Source: Sipunculus nudus (lineage: Eukaryota; Annelida; Sipuncula; Golfingiida; Sipunculidae). Taken from it: a stretch of 64,000 nucleotides of DNA. Location of the stretch: assembly GCA_026874595.1 (NCBI GenBank), contig CM049314.1:3121318-3185317 (forward strand), in the 5' to 3' direction. Below the pieces are notes generated by a model. The model worked only from the letters and a program-made list of their open reading frames with translations, made no database searches and had not been told where the DNA came from. Below are positions 1-9,439 of the stretch, in pieces. The translations under genes and the position numbers were made by a program. How positions within the stretch are numbered: the first letter of the stretch is position 1; the number at the start of each line of letters is the position of its first letter.

Positions 1-195
1 CAAAAGTTTACAGCATATGTCGTTAAATGATACATTCAGCATTATTGAACAGAGTGTGCTTTACCTAAAATCAATGTAAATTTGTACATTTTACCAAATA
101 GGTTACCTGATCAAAAGTATATTATATGGCTTGATACTATAAAAAACAGGAAAATTATAGATTACTTGAGGTAACAGTCTTAAAGCTTGTTTCAG

Positions 196-336
196 GTTGT
201 CAAGCAGGGACATACAGCCAAAACTGCTAGAAACAATGCTCCCCTGGATGTGGGTTCTTCATGTGACACTATTGATGGAAGGTGTACGTGTAAGTTAGGA
301 TTTTATGGCATCCAATGCTTGCAGGGAAAGCATCAC
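196..336 (+). pseudogene. Degenerate EGF-like exon 1
   Basis: After a TTTCAG acceptor the frame reads C-Q-A-G-T-Y-S-Q-N-C and then a TAG stop, where a Lys or Gln would be expected. About 35 bases later the EGF pattern continues in another frame (SSCDTIDGRCTCKLGFYG), so there is a nonsense change and a one- or two-base frameshift. No convincing GT donor follows the last Cys; the end given is approximate. As it stands this exon cannot contribute to an open ectodomain. Confidence 0.6.
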
Positions 337-435
337 GTAGAGCGGAGACCTGTATATTCATACTTGTTAGTGCACATATTTTTTTTCAGATTATTGTCCG
401 GAAATAAGACATTTATGCATGGACTATTTTTACAG

Positions 436-654
436 CGTGTTCAAGGGGATTCTACGGTATTGGATGTACGAAAAGATGCTCCGAAGGCTGCAAAAACGCA
501 TGTTTTATTTCCTCTGGTGAATGTAGCTGTAAACCTGGATGGTATGGTTCTACGTGCCACTTACTCTGCTTATCAAGGTGTAATGGGAATCTCTGTAAAC
601 AGGATGGAACATGCTTTTGCAGAAACGGGTACACAGGAACAACATGAGGGGAGC
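436..654 (+). pseudogene. EGF-like exon 2 (two repeats, terminal Cys codon is a stop)
   Basis: The block runs from the TTTTTTACAG acceptor to a GTAAGA donor. It is 219 bases, phase 1-1, and encodes two EGF-like repeats (starting CSRGFYGIGC, then CHLLCLSRCNGNLC). The frame is open until codon 645-647, which is TGA exactly where the last Cys (TGT/TGC) of the second repeat belongs. A single substitution in an otherwise well-kept exon suggests recent loss, a sequencing error, or a truncated product. It differs from exon 1, which has several lesions. Confidence 0.65.
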
Positions 655-852
655 GTAAGACACACATTTCCTTGTAAGCTTCTAGAATTATCAAATTTCC
701 AGTTTATGCATCACATAAAGACAAGAATGAAAATGTTCCAATAATTATTCAATCATTTAACTTATCACATAATTATTTATCAAATGAGATTAAAGATGAA
801 CATGGCTTAACATTGATCCCAACATTGATCATTAACATACATATTGCAACAG

Positions 853-1073
853 AATGCCTGATTGGATGGTACGGACCTGGTTGTAAAGCCGTTGCTCAAC
901 ACATTGCATTGGAATATGCTCCCATGTCAATGGAACCTGTAAATGTAGACCCGGTTGGTTTGGTTCTCAGTGGATCTTGTCCTGCAGTGAACGGTGCAAA
1001 GGGAATCCTTGTAAACAGGACGATGGAATGTGTATTTGTAAAGACGGTCGCATTGCAAGAACTTGTTCAGGAC
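853..1073 (+). pseudogene. EGF-like exon 3 (two repeats, one-base deletion)
   Basis: The block follows TTGCAACAG and ends at a good GTGAGT donor. Its length is 221 bases, one less than the 222 of intact two-repeat exons. The first frame reads C-L-I-G-W-Y-G-P-G-C-K. The Cys pattern then resumes in another frame (CSTHC, NGTCKCRPGWFG), so a one-base deletion lies near 890. In the second repeat one Cys is replaced (Q-W-I). Without the deletion the exon would match its neighbours. Confidence 0.65.
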
Positions 1074-1394
1074 GTGAGTTGTCTTCAAACAACCCAGACC
1101 AACCGAATAAATGTTTGACCGGATTATTTAGAATTGTTCGCATAAAATCTATCTACAGGTGGTATCTGCTGACGATAGAGACTTTCTGTGTCCAGCTGAT
1201 GACAGATGTTATGTTGATATAAAATAGCCTTCATAGCCCAACACTAACGTTGTCTATGAAACCGATTGACAAACATGTAAACAATAGTCTCACCTTAATA
1301 CGTTTTTGGGCAAAAAATGTCAGATTAGCGTAATCTACCGATATGTTTAATTAATGTCCGGAAACACATTACCTTATTATTTTGTCTCGCATAA

Positions 1395-1399
1395 CTATA

Positions 1400-1439
<40 letters not shown>
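1395..1439. repeat. (AT)n microsatellite
   Basis: A run of AT dinucleotides with one GT interruption, in the intron between EGF exon blocks 3 and 4. Confidence 0.95.
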
Positions 1440-1442
<3 letters not shown>

Positions 1443-1524
1443 CTCATACCCTCAAAAAAGCCTGCTTTATTAATACGTAGTTAACTGGGAAAAATATTTC
1501 AAACTATACTTTGTTTATGCTCAG

Positions 1525-1607
1525 AAAGTGATTTGAATATTTTGGAACCGAATGTCAATCGAAGTGTCCTACCTCTTGTTTGAACGGATGCAAACACAAC
1601 TATTTCT
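1525..1607 (+). pseudogene. EGF-like exon fragment 4
   Basis: The first half of one EGF-like repeat can be read: EYFGTECQSKCPTSC, then LNGCKHNYFC. TGA (1529-1531) stands where the first Cys codon is expected. A GTAAGA donor-like site follows at 1608. The second half of the repeat is missing, so this is an eroded exon between the better-preserved blocks on either side. Confidence 0.45.
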
Positions 1608-1738
1608 GTAAGAGCAAATTTGATATTGGTCAATTTATCGACATATTAATGGAAAGGATATCTCTCCATTACAGTCCCTTATTAAAGAGCAACACTGTGA
1701 TAATTGCATACCTCTCTCCTGAATGTCGGTGTTTTCAG

Positions 1739-1963
1739 ATTGCCAGGTTGGATATTATGGACCCGATTGCCGATTGAAATGCCCGTCCACTTGCTTAGAA
1801 GGTTGCAACGATCCACTCTACCGTGAAGGGAACTGTATAACAGGAATGTACGGCACTCGATGCGAAAAAGTTTGCTCTGTAAACTGTCTCAACAGAAGCT
1901 GCCACAAAACCAGTGGCGTGTGCCAATGTAAACCTGGATATGCTCCCTCTACATGCCGAAAAC
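1739..1963 (+). CDS. Intact two-repeat EGF-like exon 5
   Basis: This internal exon runs from GTGTTTTCAG to a consensus GTATGT donor. It is 225 bases (75 codons), phase 1-1, and open throughout. It starts CQVGYYGPDCRLKC; the second repeat includes CHKTSGVCQCKPGY and ends TCRK. The first repeat lacks part of its middle (GCNDPLYREGNC runs directly into ITGMYGTRC), so it is a shortened EGF unit. In this family such modules form rigid extracellular rods that bind ligands such as lipids, complement-like proteins or bacteria. Here the ligand is unknown. Because the Cys spacing of the second repeat is fully conserved, this exon is one of the best candidates for real expression. Confidence 0.7.
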
Positions 1964-2528
1964 GTATGTCCTTTACGCAATAATGATAACGTAACTGGTA
2001 ACGTTTAATAAAGAGATGCTAGAAAGATAACAGTTCCTTTTGAATCGTTAATAGGTAAAGTCGTAAATCTCTAAAGAAATTTACATGCGGATACTCAACT
2101 TTTTATTAATTTGCAATACATACAGTTTCTTCGTATGTGGTATAAATAGATGTAGATGTTTCCCGTTTCTGATTCGGGAAGATATTTACCAAAATATAGT
2201 TTGATTGTTATTGCCCACAATGCTCCAGTTATTGATTTGAACAACACAGCCAGACTACCTTTCATTACTCATTTAAACTTGGTTATCTAAAAATGAGTAC
2301 TATACGTCTGCATATGGATAATGATTCATTTTGTTTCTCTGCATAATCATCAACCAAACCTAAAGTGTCGAAACTATAAACTGAAAAGTTAGTAAAATCT
2401 TCTTTATAACATATTTTTTGGTACTCATAATTAAGTAATAATAGTATTTATATTATACATAAGTTGTAGTTTCATTATAAATAATTTGATGTTAGTTTCT
2501 TTTGGATATATATGTACCTACATTCAAG

Positions 2529-2654
2529 GTTGTCCAAATGGTTTTTATGGATATGGATGCAAACGTAGGTGCTCTCGTGGATGTTTAGGTTTTTGTAGAA
2601 AAGAAAATGGATCCTGCAGTTGCAAATCCGCGTGGAGTGGTGTAAGATGTGAAG
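2529..2654 (+). CDS. Intact single-repeat EGF-like exon 6
   Basis: The exon runs from TTCAAG to a GTAGGT donor: 126 bases, 42 codons, phase 1-1, no stop. It encodes one complete EGF-like repeat beginning CPNGFYGYGCKRRC and ending with SCSCKSAWSGVRCE. It is half the length of the two-repeat exons in the cluster. It fits the splice phase of every neighbour, so it could be spliced with any of them. Confidence 0.7.
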
Positions 2655-2828
2655 GTAGGTGAGGCTTATTCAAAATCTTTCTAAATCGACAACTTTTCTC
2701 TTCTTAGGTGTCACTGTGATCATACAATTAGCCTATATACATAGTCCTTTGGTCAACTACGATTGGTACTTTTAAATATTAAATGAAATTTATACCGATT
2801 AATACAATAATAATTTAATTTAAAACAA

Positions 2829-2936
2829 TATCAACGTGTGAAGAACAGTGTGCTGAGGGTTGTGTTGATGGAACATGCTTTCCGTCAGGAGAACGTTTAT
2901 GCAAAGCGGGATTCCATGGTAAAAGTAGTGATCATG
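2829..2936 (+). pseudogene. Decayed type A EGF exon remnant
   Basis: Only the second EGF repeat of a type A exon is recognisable (CEEQCAEGCVDGTC). A later Cys codon has become CGT and the final one AGT, and no good acceptor is visible in front. It is closest to the second repeat of the exons at 5443-5665 and 6300-6514, so it is the 5'-most trace of the duplicated A+B series. Confidence 0.5.
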
Positions 2937-3116
2937 GTATCGTTTGCTTCATAACAATTCTATATTTTGAAGGGATTCAGGGCAATCATCCATTTCATAC
3001 CAAACCATGCAAAAAAGTAGATATTATACTTGGTTCATTCTAAGTTTGATTCTTGAGGCAGTGAAGATAGGTAGGAAAAGTAAACATGTTCTTAGTTTGC
3101 ACACATTGTGTGGCAG

Positions 3117-3170
3117 TTCCGGTGAGATGTGCAGAGGAAAATGTTCCTTAGGGTATAACCTGATCTCGTG
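3117..3170 (+). pseudogene. Decayed type B EGF exon remnant and its intron
   Basis: The words ACACATTGTGTGGCAG, then GAGATGTGCAGAGGAAAATG, match the intron end and first codons of the type B exons at 5067 and 5930. The bases after it (near 3178-3215) match the intron downstream of those exons, including CGCAAGAAGAATG. Most of the exon is deleted. This shows that the duplication series once extended left of the inserted repeat at 3.24-4.85 kb. Confidence 0.5.
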
Positions 3171-3239
3171 TGATCTATTATGACCGGTAACAAAGCAAAA
3201 GATATCGCAAGAAGAATGTTTATCTATATAATTAATACG

Positions 3240-4850
3240 GAGTTGTTTTTTTCTAGACCATGGTTTACTTGCTTCCGTTCTGATTTGACTCTCTAAATTT
3301 GGCAGACGGATTGGTGGTGTGCTCTTCTAGGACAAGTCTGTTTTATTTTGCGGGATTATACCCTATTAAGCTGAATAATTATTAATTTTAACATTTCCCC
3401 ATTAGGTGCCCCTTTTTCTTTTGTGCTGCAAGGTCCTCCACGCCTGTGAAGCTTTTTCAGGAGGCGCCTCGGGGATTTTCACTGGCCTGTTTAGACCGTG
3501 GCGGGAGCGTAGGTCCTGCCAAAAAGGCAATTCCGTGCAATACGCGGTCATGCGGATCCACTCGAATCCCAATTGATCCCCCATATCCATTGTAACGCCT
3601 CTAAAGGAATTTTCGCTCTCAAAAGGAAGCACAAGTTCTTAATTCAAAGACCACATGGCTCCGTTTTCAATGCGAGGGCTTCTCAGATTTGGTCAACACA
3701 AGGCACTGAGTCCAGTGATGTGACCACCGTTTGAAATTTTTTTTTCAAAAGGAAGCCCCCTTTGCACACATTTCTTAGGGTCCTCAATCTCTCGGGGACT
3801 TTGAAATCCCCGCAAGAATCTACTAATCAGTCGTAGGTTCATATGTGCACGTTTCATGTAAAACATTGTCATGGTTCAGAAACACGGGTTCACCAGGCGA
3901 GTGGCAGAACAAGTGCATACAAATGGGCGGGACAAAGGAAAAGCCCCTTATAATTATTCCTTTGTAGAATTGTGGCACTTAAGAGAATAATATATTATGG
4001 TGATTCAGATTTCCTCCAAAAATGTAATGGATTACGGGTGCAGTTTTACTCTATACTCCTCTAAATATTTTCAGCAAAATCTGTATATTACATTTTACAT
4101 AATTTTCTGAAAGACAATGCAACGAACCAAGGCTGAGGTGGTTTCTTTGCTAAATGCTTTCATCGAAATATATCAACCTGCTTTCTTTTTATCTAGGAGA
4201 GTTGTCAATTTTGCATCAGACCTGCCTTTCCCATGACATTTTACATTATTTAAACCAAATATTTAATACTGTTGGAATATGAACTAGTACAAAGCATCTT
4301 TCATTTTATTTTCCGGTAAATGCTTCATTATACAATCGTTATGCCTACGATATTTCCTAAGCAATGTAGCTGTCGGACCTATGTTGTTTATGGGAAAAAA
4401 CATTTCACTTAAAAATTCGTACACTCTGTATATGCCTCACGTCTCTTTCCAAAATATATTTTTTGTGTGATTTCTGGAATAGAATAATTTTTTTTATGTT
4501 GATACTTTGGGGAGGGTGTTCCTGGAGAATTCTAGCAGAAGTAATCTCTATATCATATAAAAGAATAGAATATTGTTTCTTTCTATGTTGATATTTTGGG
4601 GGAGGGTGTTCCTGGCGAATTCTATCATATAAGTGAATAGAATATTTTTTCTTTCTATGTTGATATTTTGGGGGAGGGTGTTCTTTGAGAATTCTAGCAG
4701 AAGTAATCTGTATATCATATAAGTGAAACACATGATAAAAGTTCCTGCAAAGATCTCAAGTTGAAAATTTGCGTCATTTAGTTCCTATCAGGTCATTACA
4801 AAAATGCACATCAGATAGAGCCGTGGATTTTCCACGGGAGCAGCTAGTAA
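3240..4850 (+). repeat. Dispersed ~1.6 kb repeat, copy 1, inserted in an EGF intron
   Basis: This block interrupts an intron whose two sides match the uninterrupted intron at 5340-5440. The left side ends near AATTAATACGG and the right side resumes near ATTATTATGCGGTAGTAG. Inside, short conserved words occur in the same order and orientation as at 37.24-39.08 kb, for example GACAATGCAACGAACCAAGG, GAGTGGCAGAACAA and TATGCCTCACGTCT. No long open frame, target duplication or terminal repeat is clear. It may be a non-autonomous transposon or an old segmental copy. Confidence 0.55.
4497..4730 (+). repeat. Three-copy minisatellite (~70-95 bp unit)
   Basis: Three imperfect copies share TTGATATTTTGGGGGAGGG, TGTTCCTGG, GAATTCTA, then a stretch ending ATCATATAAGTGAA and a TTTCTTTCTATG spacer. 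The middle copy lacks about 20 bases (AGCAGAAGTAATC). It lies inside the dispersed repeat. The copy at 37-39 kb has one unit only (near 38920), so the amplification is specific to this locus. Confidence 0.7.
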
Positions 4851-4922
4851 AATTATTATGCGGTAGTAGATTTGATCTTTATAGAGAAAAGAATGACAGT
4901 CAAACATGTACTTTCATTACAG

Positions 4923-5035
4923 TATGTAAATCTGGATATTACGGGCCACTTTGTAACGAAAAATGCTCCACTGGATGTAATGACACATCATGCAGTCCAC
5001 AAGATGATACATGTGTCTGTAAAGAAAAGGATAAG
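4923..5035 (+). pseudogene. Type A EGF exon, truncated by deletion
   Basis: The exon starts after CATTACAG and encodes one complete repeat start (CKSGYYGPLCNEKC, then CSPQDDTCVCK). It then runs directly into GAAAAGGATAAGATCTG, which is intron sequence matching 5885-5900. Relative to the full copy at 5443-5665 plus its intron, about 340 bases including the second repeat and donor are missing. The open frame stops at a TGA three codons later. Confidence 0.6.
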
Positions 5036-5066
5036 ATCTGATTAAAATGGACACATTGTATTGCAG

Positions 5067-5288
5067 TTTGTAAAACTGGTACGTACGGGGAGATGTGCAA
5101 GGAAATCTGTTCAAAAGGTTGTGACGAGACCTCTTGTGACCCAGTCCACGGATCATGTAAATGTCGACGGGGTTGGTATGGAGAGAAATGTCAACACAAG
5201 TGTGGAGTGGGCTGCAAGTCCGGACACTGCAGTGTATCAGGCATTTGTGATTGCAGCGTAGGATTTCTGCCACCAAAATGTTAAAATC
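5067..5288 (+). CDS. Type B EGF exon, copy 1, with stop after the last Cys
   Basis: The exon runs from TGTATTGCAG to a GTAGGT donor: 222 bases, phase 1-1. It encodes two full EGF-like repeats (CKTGTYGEMCKEICSKGC and CQHKCGVGCKSGHC). All Cys positions are kept. The codon after the last Cys is TAA (5282-5284), while the sister exon at 5930 has GAA there. Either this copy is a nonsense-inactivated duplicate, or the protein would end here as a soluble form. Confidence 0.65.
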
Positions 5289-5442
5289 GTAGGTTTTTAA
5301 TAATACAAGGCTTAGGTTATTATGATCGATAATAAAGCAAAACTGATCGCAAGAAGAATGTTCATAATAATTATTATGCGGTAGTAGATTTGAACTTTTA
5401 AAGAAAAAAGAATGACAGTCAAAACATGTACTTTCATAACAG

Positions 5443-5665
5443 TATGTGCATCTGGATATTACGGGCCACCTTTGTAACGAAAAATGCTCCACTGGATGTT
5501 ATGACACATCATGCAGTCCACAAGATGGTACATGTGTCTGTAAATCTGGCTGGTTTGGGACAACTTGTAAACAACATTGTGCTAACGGCTGCGTTGATGG
5601 AACATGTTCTTTTTCTGGAGAATGCTCTTGCAAAGCCGGGTCCTATGGTACTAGATGTGATAGAG
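5443..5665 (+). pseudogene. Type A EGF exon, copy 2, with one-base insertion
   Basis: The block lies between TTCATAACAG and a GTAATG donor. It is 223 bases, one more than the intact size. Compared with the copy at 4923 an extra C (GGGCCACCTTTG against GGGCCACTTTG) shifts the frame after the eighth codon. The remainder is clean: CSTGCYDTSC, then CKSGWFGTTC and CKAGSYGTRC. The single lesion could be recent or an assembly error. Confidence 0.65.
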
Positions 5666-5929
5666 GTAATGTGCCTTTATAACAATTCATTCGTCCTTTT
5701 TATAACAAGGGGATTTAGGTCATACATCCGCCTTATACCAAACTCTGCGTACTAATGAAATACATTAGAATTTATCTTTGTTCAGTTTAGTTAGAAATAT
5801 CTGCTCTCATGACTGAACGTAACGATCAAAGTATAATATACATCCGTTTGATTATTCAGTCATGTAAAAATAGATATATTTCCGAAGAAATGGATAACAT
5901 CTGATTAAAATGGACACATTGTATTGCAG

Positions 5930-6151
5930 TTTGTAAAACTGGTACGTACGGGGGGATGTGCAAGGAAATCTGTTCAGAAGGTTGTGACGAGACCTCTTGT
6001 GAACCAGTGCACGGATCTTGTAAATGTCGACGTGTTTGGTATGGAGGAAAATGTCAACACAAGTGTGGAGCGGGCTGCAAGTCCAAACACTGCAATGTAT
6101 CAGGCTTTTGTGATTGTAGCGTAGGATTTCTGCCACCAAAGTGTGAAAATC
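5930..6151 (+). CDS. Type B EGF exon, copy 2, intact
   Basis: The exon runs from GTATTGCAG to a GTAGGT donor: 222 bases (74 codons), phase 1-1, open throughout. It has two complete EGF-like repeats (CKTGTYGGMCKEICSEGC, CRRVWYGGKC, CQHKCGAGCKSKHC, ending PPKCEN). It is nearly identical to 5067-5288 including flanking intron, which shows a recent duplication. It keeps the reading frame that copy 1 lost, so it is the likely functional member of the pair. Confidence 0.7.
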
Positions 6152-6299
6152 GTAGGTTTTTAACAATACACTGCTTAGGTTATTATGACCAGTAATAAAC
6201 AAAGGAATCGCAAGAAGAAGGGTAATAATTATTGTTCGGTAGTAGATTTAATATTTTAAAGGAAAGTGAATTACAGTTAAACATATAATTTTATTACGG

Positions 6300-6514
6300 T
6301 ACGTATGCATATTTTGGGCCACTTCATGACAAAACATGCTCCACTGGCTTTAATGACAAATCAAGCAGTCCAAAAGATGGTACATTTGTCTAAAAAGCTG
6401 GCTGGTTCGGCTCAACTTGTGAAGAACAGTGTCCTGGGGGTTGCGTTAATGGAACATGCTCTTTGACAGGAGACTGTTCCTGCAAAGCCGGATTCTATGG
6501 TACTAAATGTAATC
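6300..6514 (+). pseudogene. Type A EGF exon, copy 3, degenerate
   Basis: This block aligns with the exon at 5443-5665, but its acceptor AG is GG, its first Cys codon is CGT and another Cys is TTT. A TAA lies mid-exon (near 6391) and the donor GT is lost (CGATGT). Recognisable parts include the second repeat (CEEQCPGGCVNGTC and CKAGFYGTKC). It is the most 3' trace of the A+B duplication series. Confidence 0.6.
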
Positions 6515-6582
6515 GATGTATCGTCTTATCCATAGCTATTCAGTTTTCTTGAGGAGGTTTAGGTCATGCATCTGCCTTATTC

Positions 6583-6904
6583 CAATAACATGCAAACAAT
6601 GGAAGTCCAATAGAATTTTGTCTCTGTTACTTTTAATAATGTATATAATTTTGGTCTGTGAGAAATTCAAATATAGGTACATCAATTCCACTTGCATGCA
6701 AACGAGGAAATCTAGTAGAATTTTATATATGTTACTTTTAATAATATATATAATATATATAAGTTTGGTCAGTTAAAAATTCAAATATATGTACATCAAA
6801 TCCAATAGAATGCAAACAAATGAAATAAAGTAGAAGTTTATCACTGTTACTTTAAATAATGAATATAATTTTGGTCAGTGAGGAATTCAAATATCCGTAC
6901 ATCA
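6583..6904 (+). repeat. Three-copy ~110 bp tandem repeat
   Basis: Three imperfect units each carry GCAAACAA or GCAAACGA, TAGAATTTT or TAGAAGTTT, CTGTTACTTTTAATAATG, TTTTGGTCAGTGAG, AAATTCAAATAT and GTACATCA. A related single unit is recognisable downstream of the type A exon at about 5715-5850, so the amplification took place within the duplicated intron. Confidence 0.7.
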
Positions 6905-6914
6905 TAGTTGGGAA

Positions 6915-6915
<1 letters not shown>

Positions 6916-6955
<40 letters not shown>
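6916..6955. repeat. (AT)n microsatellite
   Basis: About twenty AT dinucleotides immediately after the 110-bp tandem repeat. Confidence 0.95.
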
Positions 6956-6958
<3 letters not shown>

Positions 6959-6974
6959 ATTATTTATAAAAAAT

Positions 6975-7625
6975 GTTCAGTTACACATCAGCACGTGTTT
7001 TCATGCATTTGCAATCTTCAGATGTGATTTGCGACGGTTGATGCAGTTATGTAATTATGCGTTGACGCACTCAGCCATGGTCAGGTGGAAATGTTCGGGG
7101 ATCAGGATTATTTCTGCATTTCGAAATGATTTCAGATCATTTTTTCAGCCTTTTCTTCGAGGCAGAGATTACACGTGTCATGTGGAGCTTTCTTGGGGGT
7201 GCGCTTTTAAGAACCCGCCAGCTGATTGAATAAGGGGTGTTTTGATTCTTCTGTAGCCAAATGTACTTTGAGAGCTAGGAATCTTTTTCTTATTTCAGGC
7301 GATTAAATGATTTTTTTGTGGTTTCTGTACCGGAATTTGAAATCGGTACCGGCAAGTTCTATATATGTCTTTTCGGTGGTTGGCGTTGTTACCGTGGCGG
7401 CATAGACAATGCCGGCTTGAAGGCATGCACCTTTAAAGGGGCACTCTGATTTGATCCGGCAGATGCGTCTGGTTTTTTTTCGATGTGTTGTTGTCGCTCA
7501 TTATTTTTGTGTTATGCTTCTGGATTATATTTTTCATGCTGGCCATGGTGCTGTAGCTGACTTTAACAGTGTTCTTATTGAATGTTTTGTGTATAAATGC
7601 ATGAAAACACGTGTCTTACAACGTA
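6975..7625. mobile_element. MITE-like element with 19-bp inverted ends
   Basis: CACGTGTTTTCATGCATTT at 6992-7010 is repeated as its exact reverse complement at 7595-7613. The enclosed ~585 bases have no credible gene; the open frames inside are short and low in codon structure. Outside the 19 bp the arms only loosely match, and no unambiguous target duplication was found, so the true ends are uncertain. A short non-autonomous DNA transposon is the simplest reading. Confidence 0.45.
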
Positions 7626-7834
7626 TTATATATAGCAACAATAAAAGGAAACAGTAACACCGTGCATGTAGATTTGTCAAGCATCACAGCATATCAAATT
7701 ACGTTCAAGTGCACCTGATAATTTATATCTTTATGATTTTTGTGTCACAGGTCCAATAACGGATCAAAAGCTTTCTTTCCAACAGACAGTGACCTAGCCT
7801 CTGGGTCACGGAGTCAAATGTAAAGAAATATATA

Positions 7835-8005
7835 AGTAAAATCTCGGCTAACGACCAATTCAGTTTAGCGACCACATCAAACGACCGCTTGATCACGGTT
7901 GGGATTATTTTGCTGTTTTTATCAACCCTCTCTCATACAACCACCTCAAAAACGCGACCACCTTATCGAGGTCCATTTGGTGGTCCATATTTAAAGTTTT
8001 TACTG
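7835..8005. mobile_element. 171-bp pogo/Tc1-like MITE
   Basis: The left end AGTAAAATCTCGG, then CGACC, mirrors the right end (reverse complement CAGTAAAAACTTTAAATATG, then GACC). Both ends are flanked by TA, the target duplicated by Tc1/mariner/pogo elements. Internal ACGACC and GGTGGTC motifs give further inverted symmetry. It is too short to encode anything. Confidence 0.5.
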
Positions 8006-9439
8006 TATATAAAATAGTGATGTTATGTCTGGTTGTTTTTGGGATGTGTTATTCATGACTGATAACTCTCTTTCTGTATCCTCGAAACCTTCAGCCTGAC
8101 GTAGACCTTTAAAGGGGATTTCCAGTCCTAAGCCCCTTTAAGACTGTGCTTAATATCTTCTTATATTTTCTTAATATTTCGTCACTAAAGTGTGTACACC
8201 GCATGGAATATGAGTTATTTTGTATGATATGTATGCAAACATCGCCCTTTTTACGAAGAAATTATCTGGATTAACCTTGTTTCTTAACACTTAAATAGCG
8301 AATTAGCGTTCATGGTCCCGCATGTATGAATGCACTAGGCCTGCCTAGAACTCTAGAGAGATGGGTTCATTTGATAGGCCTGGCCGATTACAGGCTCTTG
8401 TCGGATTTAGATGTGATAATATGTGTTAACTGGTATCACGTCCCAGGGTTCCAAGCATGAAAGTTAACGGGATGATGAAAATAGCCTATGATAATAAATG
8501 GTCAAATTTACCATTGTTTAAATATGAATGGTTTTGAATTTTAATTCTATGTGACGTAAACGGGATTGGTATTATTTAATGTGCTCTGTTCTGGTCTTTA
8601 AATAAAACAATTTTCCTCGTTGCATTGATTACACTTTATCATGGTATGGTAGGCCTTACGTTTTACGCAAATATTCCAATTGATGACATTTATTTTTTCT
8701 TCTTTTAAAGTCTATATATATCGCCTGTATGTGGTTCTGTTCCTGTATACTAATTAAAACAAGTGGAATGAATCAATACCTCTTCCCTTACCGCTGCGTT
8801 ACAGCATTCGTTGTTCTAGATGTTTCCTGTAACGTGTGTACTATTGGGTTCTTTGGATTCTTCGCGAAATGGAAAGTTCTCGGCATGGGGTGAGAAGTTA
8901 TAAAGAAGGGGTCGTGTTTTAGAGCCGAGAGAGAGGAGAGATATATCCCTGCGGACACAGAAGAGTGTAAGTCAGTTGGTGTACCTTTTCCTATAAAGGC
9001 GGCAGTTATAGCTCTTCTTCGAATTTGTAACGGATTTTACTTAGTCTTCAGTTTGCCTTCGGAATCCTTGTTAGAACCTCACTTTTGGATAACAACGGAT
9101 TGATTTTGTGAATGAACAGGAATGTTGTTCTCTGGAAAGATTTTTGTGAACTCTTCATCTGGGTGGTACGTTATAAGGGACAGTGGTGGTATCCAGGTAT
9201 TGTGCACTTTAAGTATTGTATACTTGTATTCATTTACTGTTGTACTGTTGTTATATTGTTTAATTGTGTTGATTTAGTGTATTGTAATATTAAGATTGTT
9301 TTAAGAATAAATTATGATTATTTATTAACATAAAAACATTGACTTATTTATTCATTAGCCTAGTCATTTCAGGCTGCCTAGTATAACAGAATCAGAAATT
9401 TTTAATCTCCATTAAAACATTTATGTTCGTCACGCATAC
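8006..9439. other. Non-coding stretch, probably including part of a 5' LTR
   Basis: No gene is recognisable. An AAAGGGG/CCCCTTT inverted pair lies near 8110-8145. Since the Gmr1-type LTR ends at 9468, the region to its left should contain the rest of the LTR. Its start cannot be fixed because no second LTR copy is present. A TTATAAAG box near 8897-8904 is a possible but unproven LTR promoter. Confidence 0.4.

Larger units (their letters stand above)
196..6514 (+). other. EGF-like exon cluster (MEGF/scavenger-receptor type locus, partial)
   Basis: About a dozen + strand blocks each encode one or two EGF-like repeats of the form C-x2-G-x-Y-G-x2-C-x3-C-x3-C-x4-C-x6-C-x-C. This type is typical of MEGF10/11, CED-1 and class F scavenger-receptor ectodomains. 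Intact blocks have an AG acceptor, two bases, then the first Cys codon, and end one base into a codon before GT. They are therefore phase 1-1 modules that can be duplicated without breaking frame. No signal peptide, transmembrane segment or cytoplasmic tail is visible, so both ends of the gene lie outside or are lost. Several exons carry stops or frameshifts. The locus could be a decaying gene copy, or an active gene with dead exons. Family membership is clear; the exact orthologue is not. Confidence 0.75.

Noticed and set aside
3402-3632. 76-codon - strand frame in the dispersed repeat
   Set aside because: The second copy of the repeat does not keep it open, and no domain is recognised.
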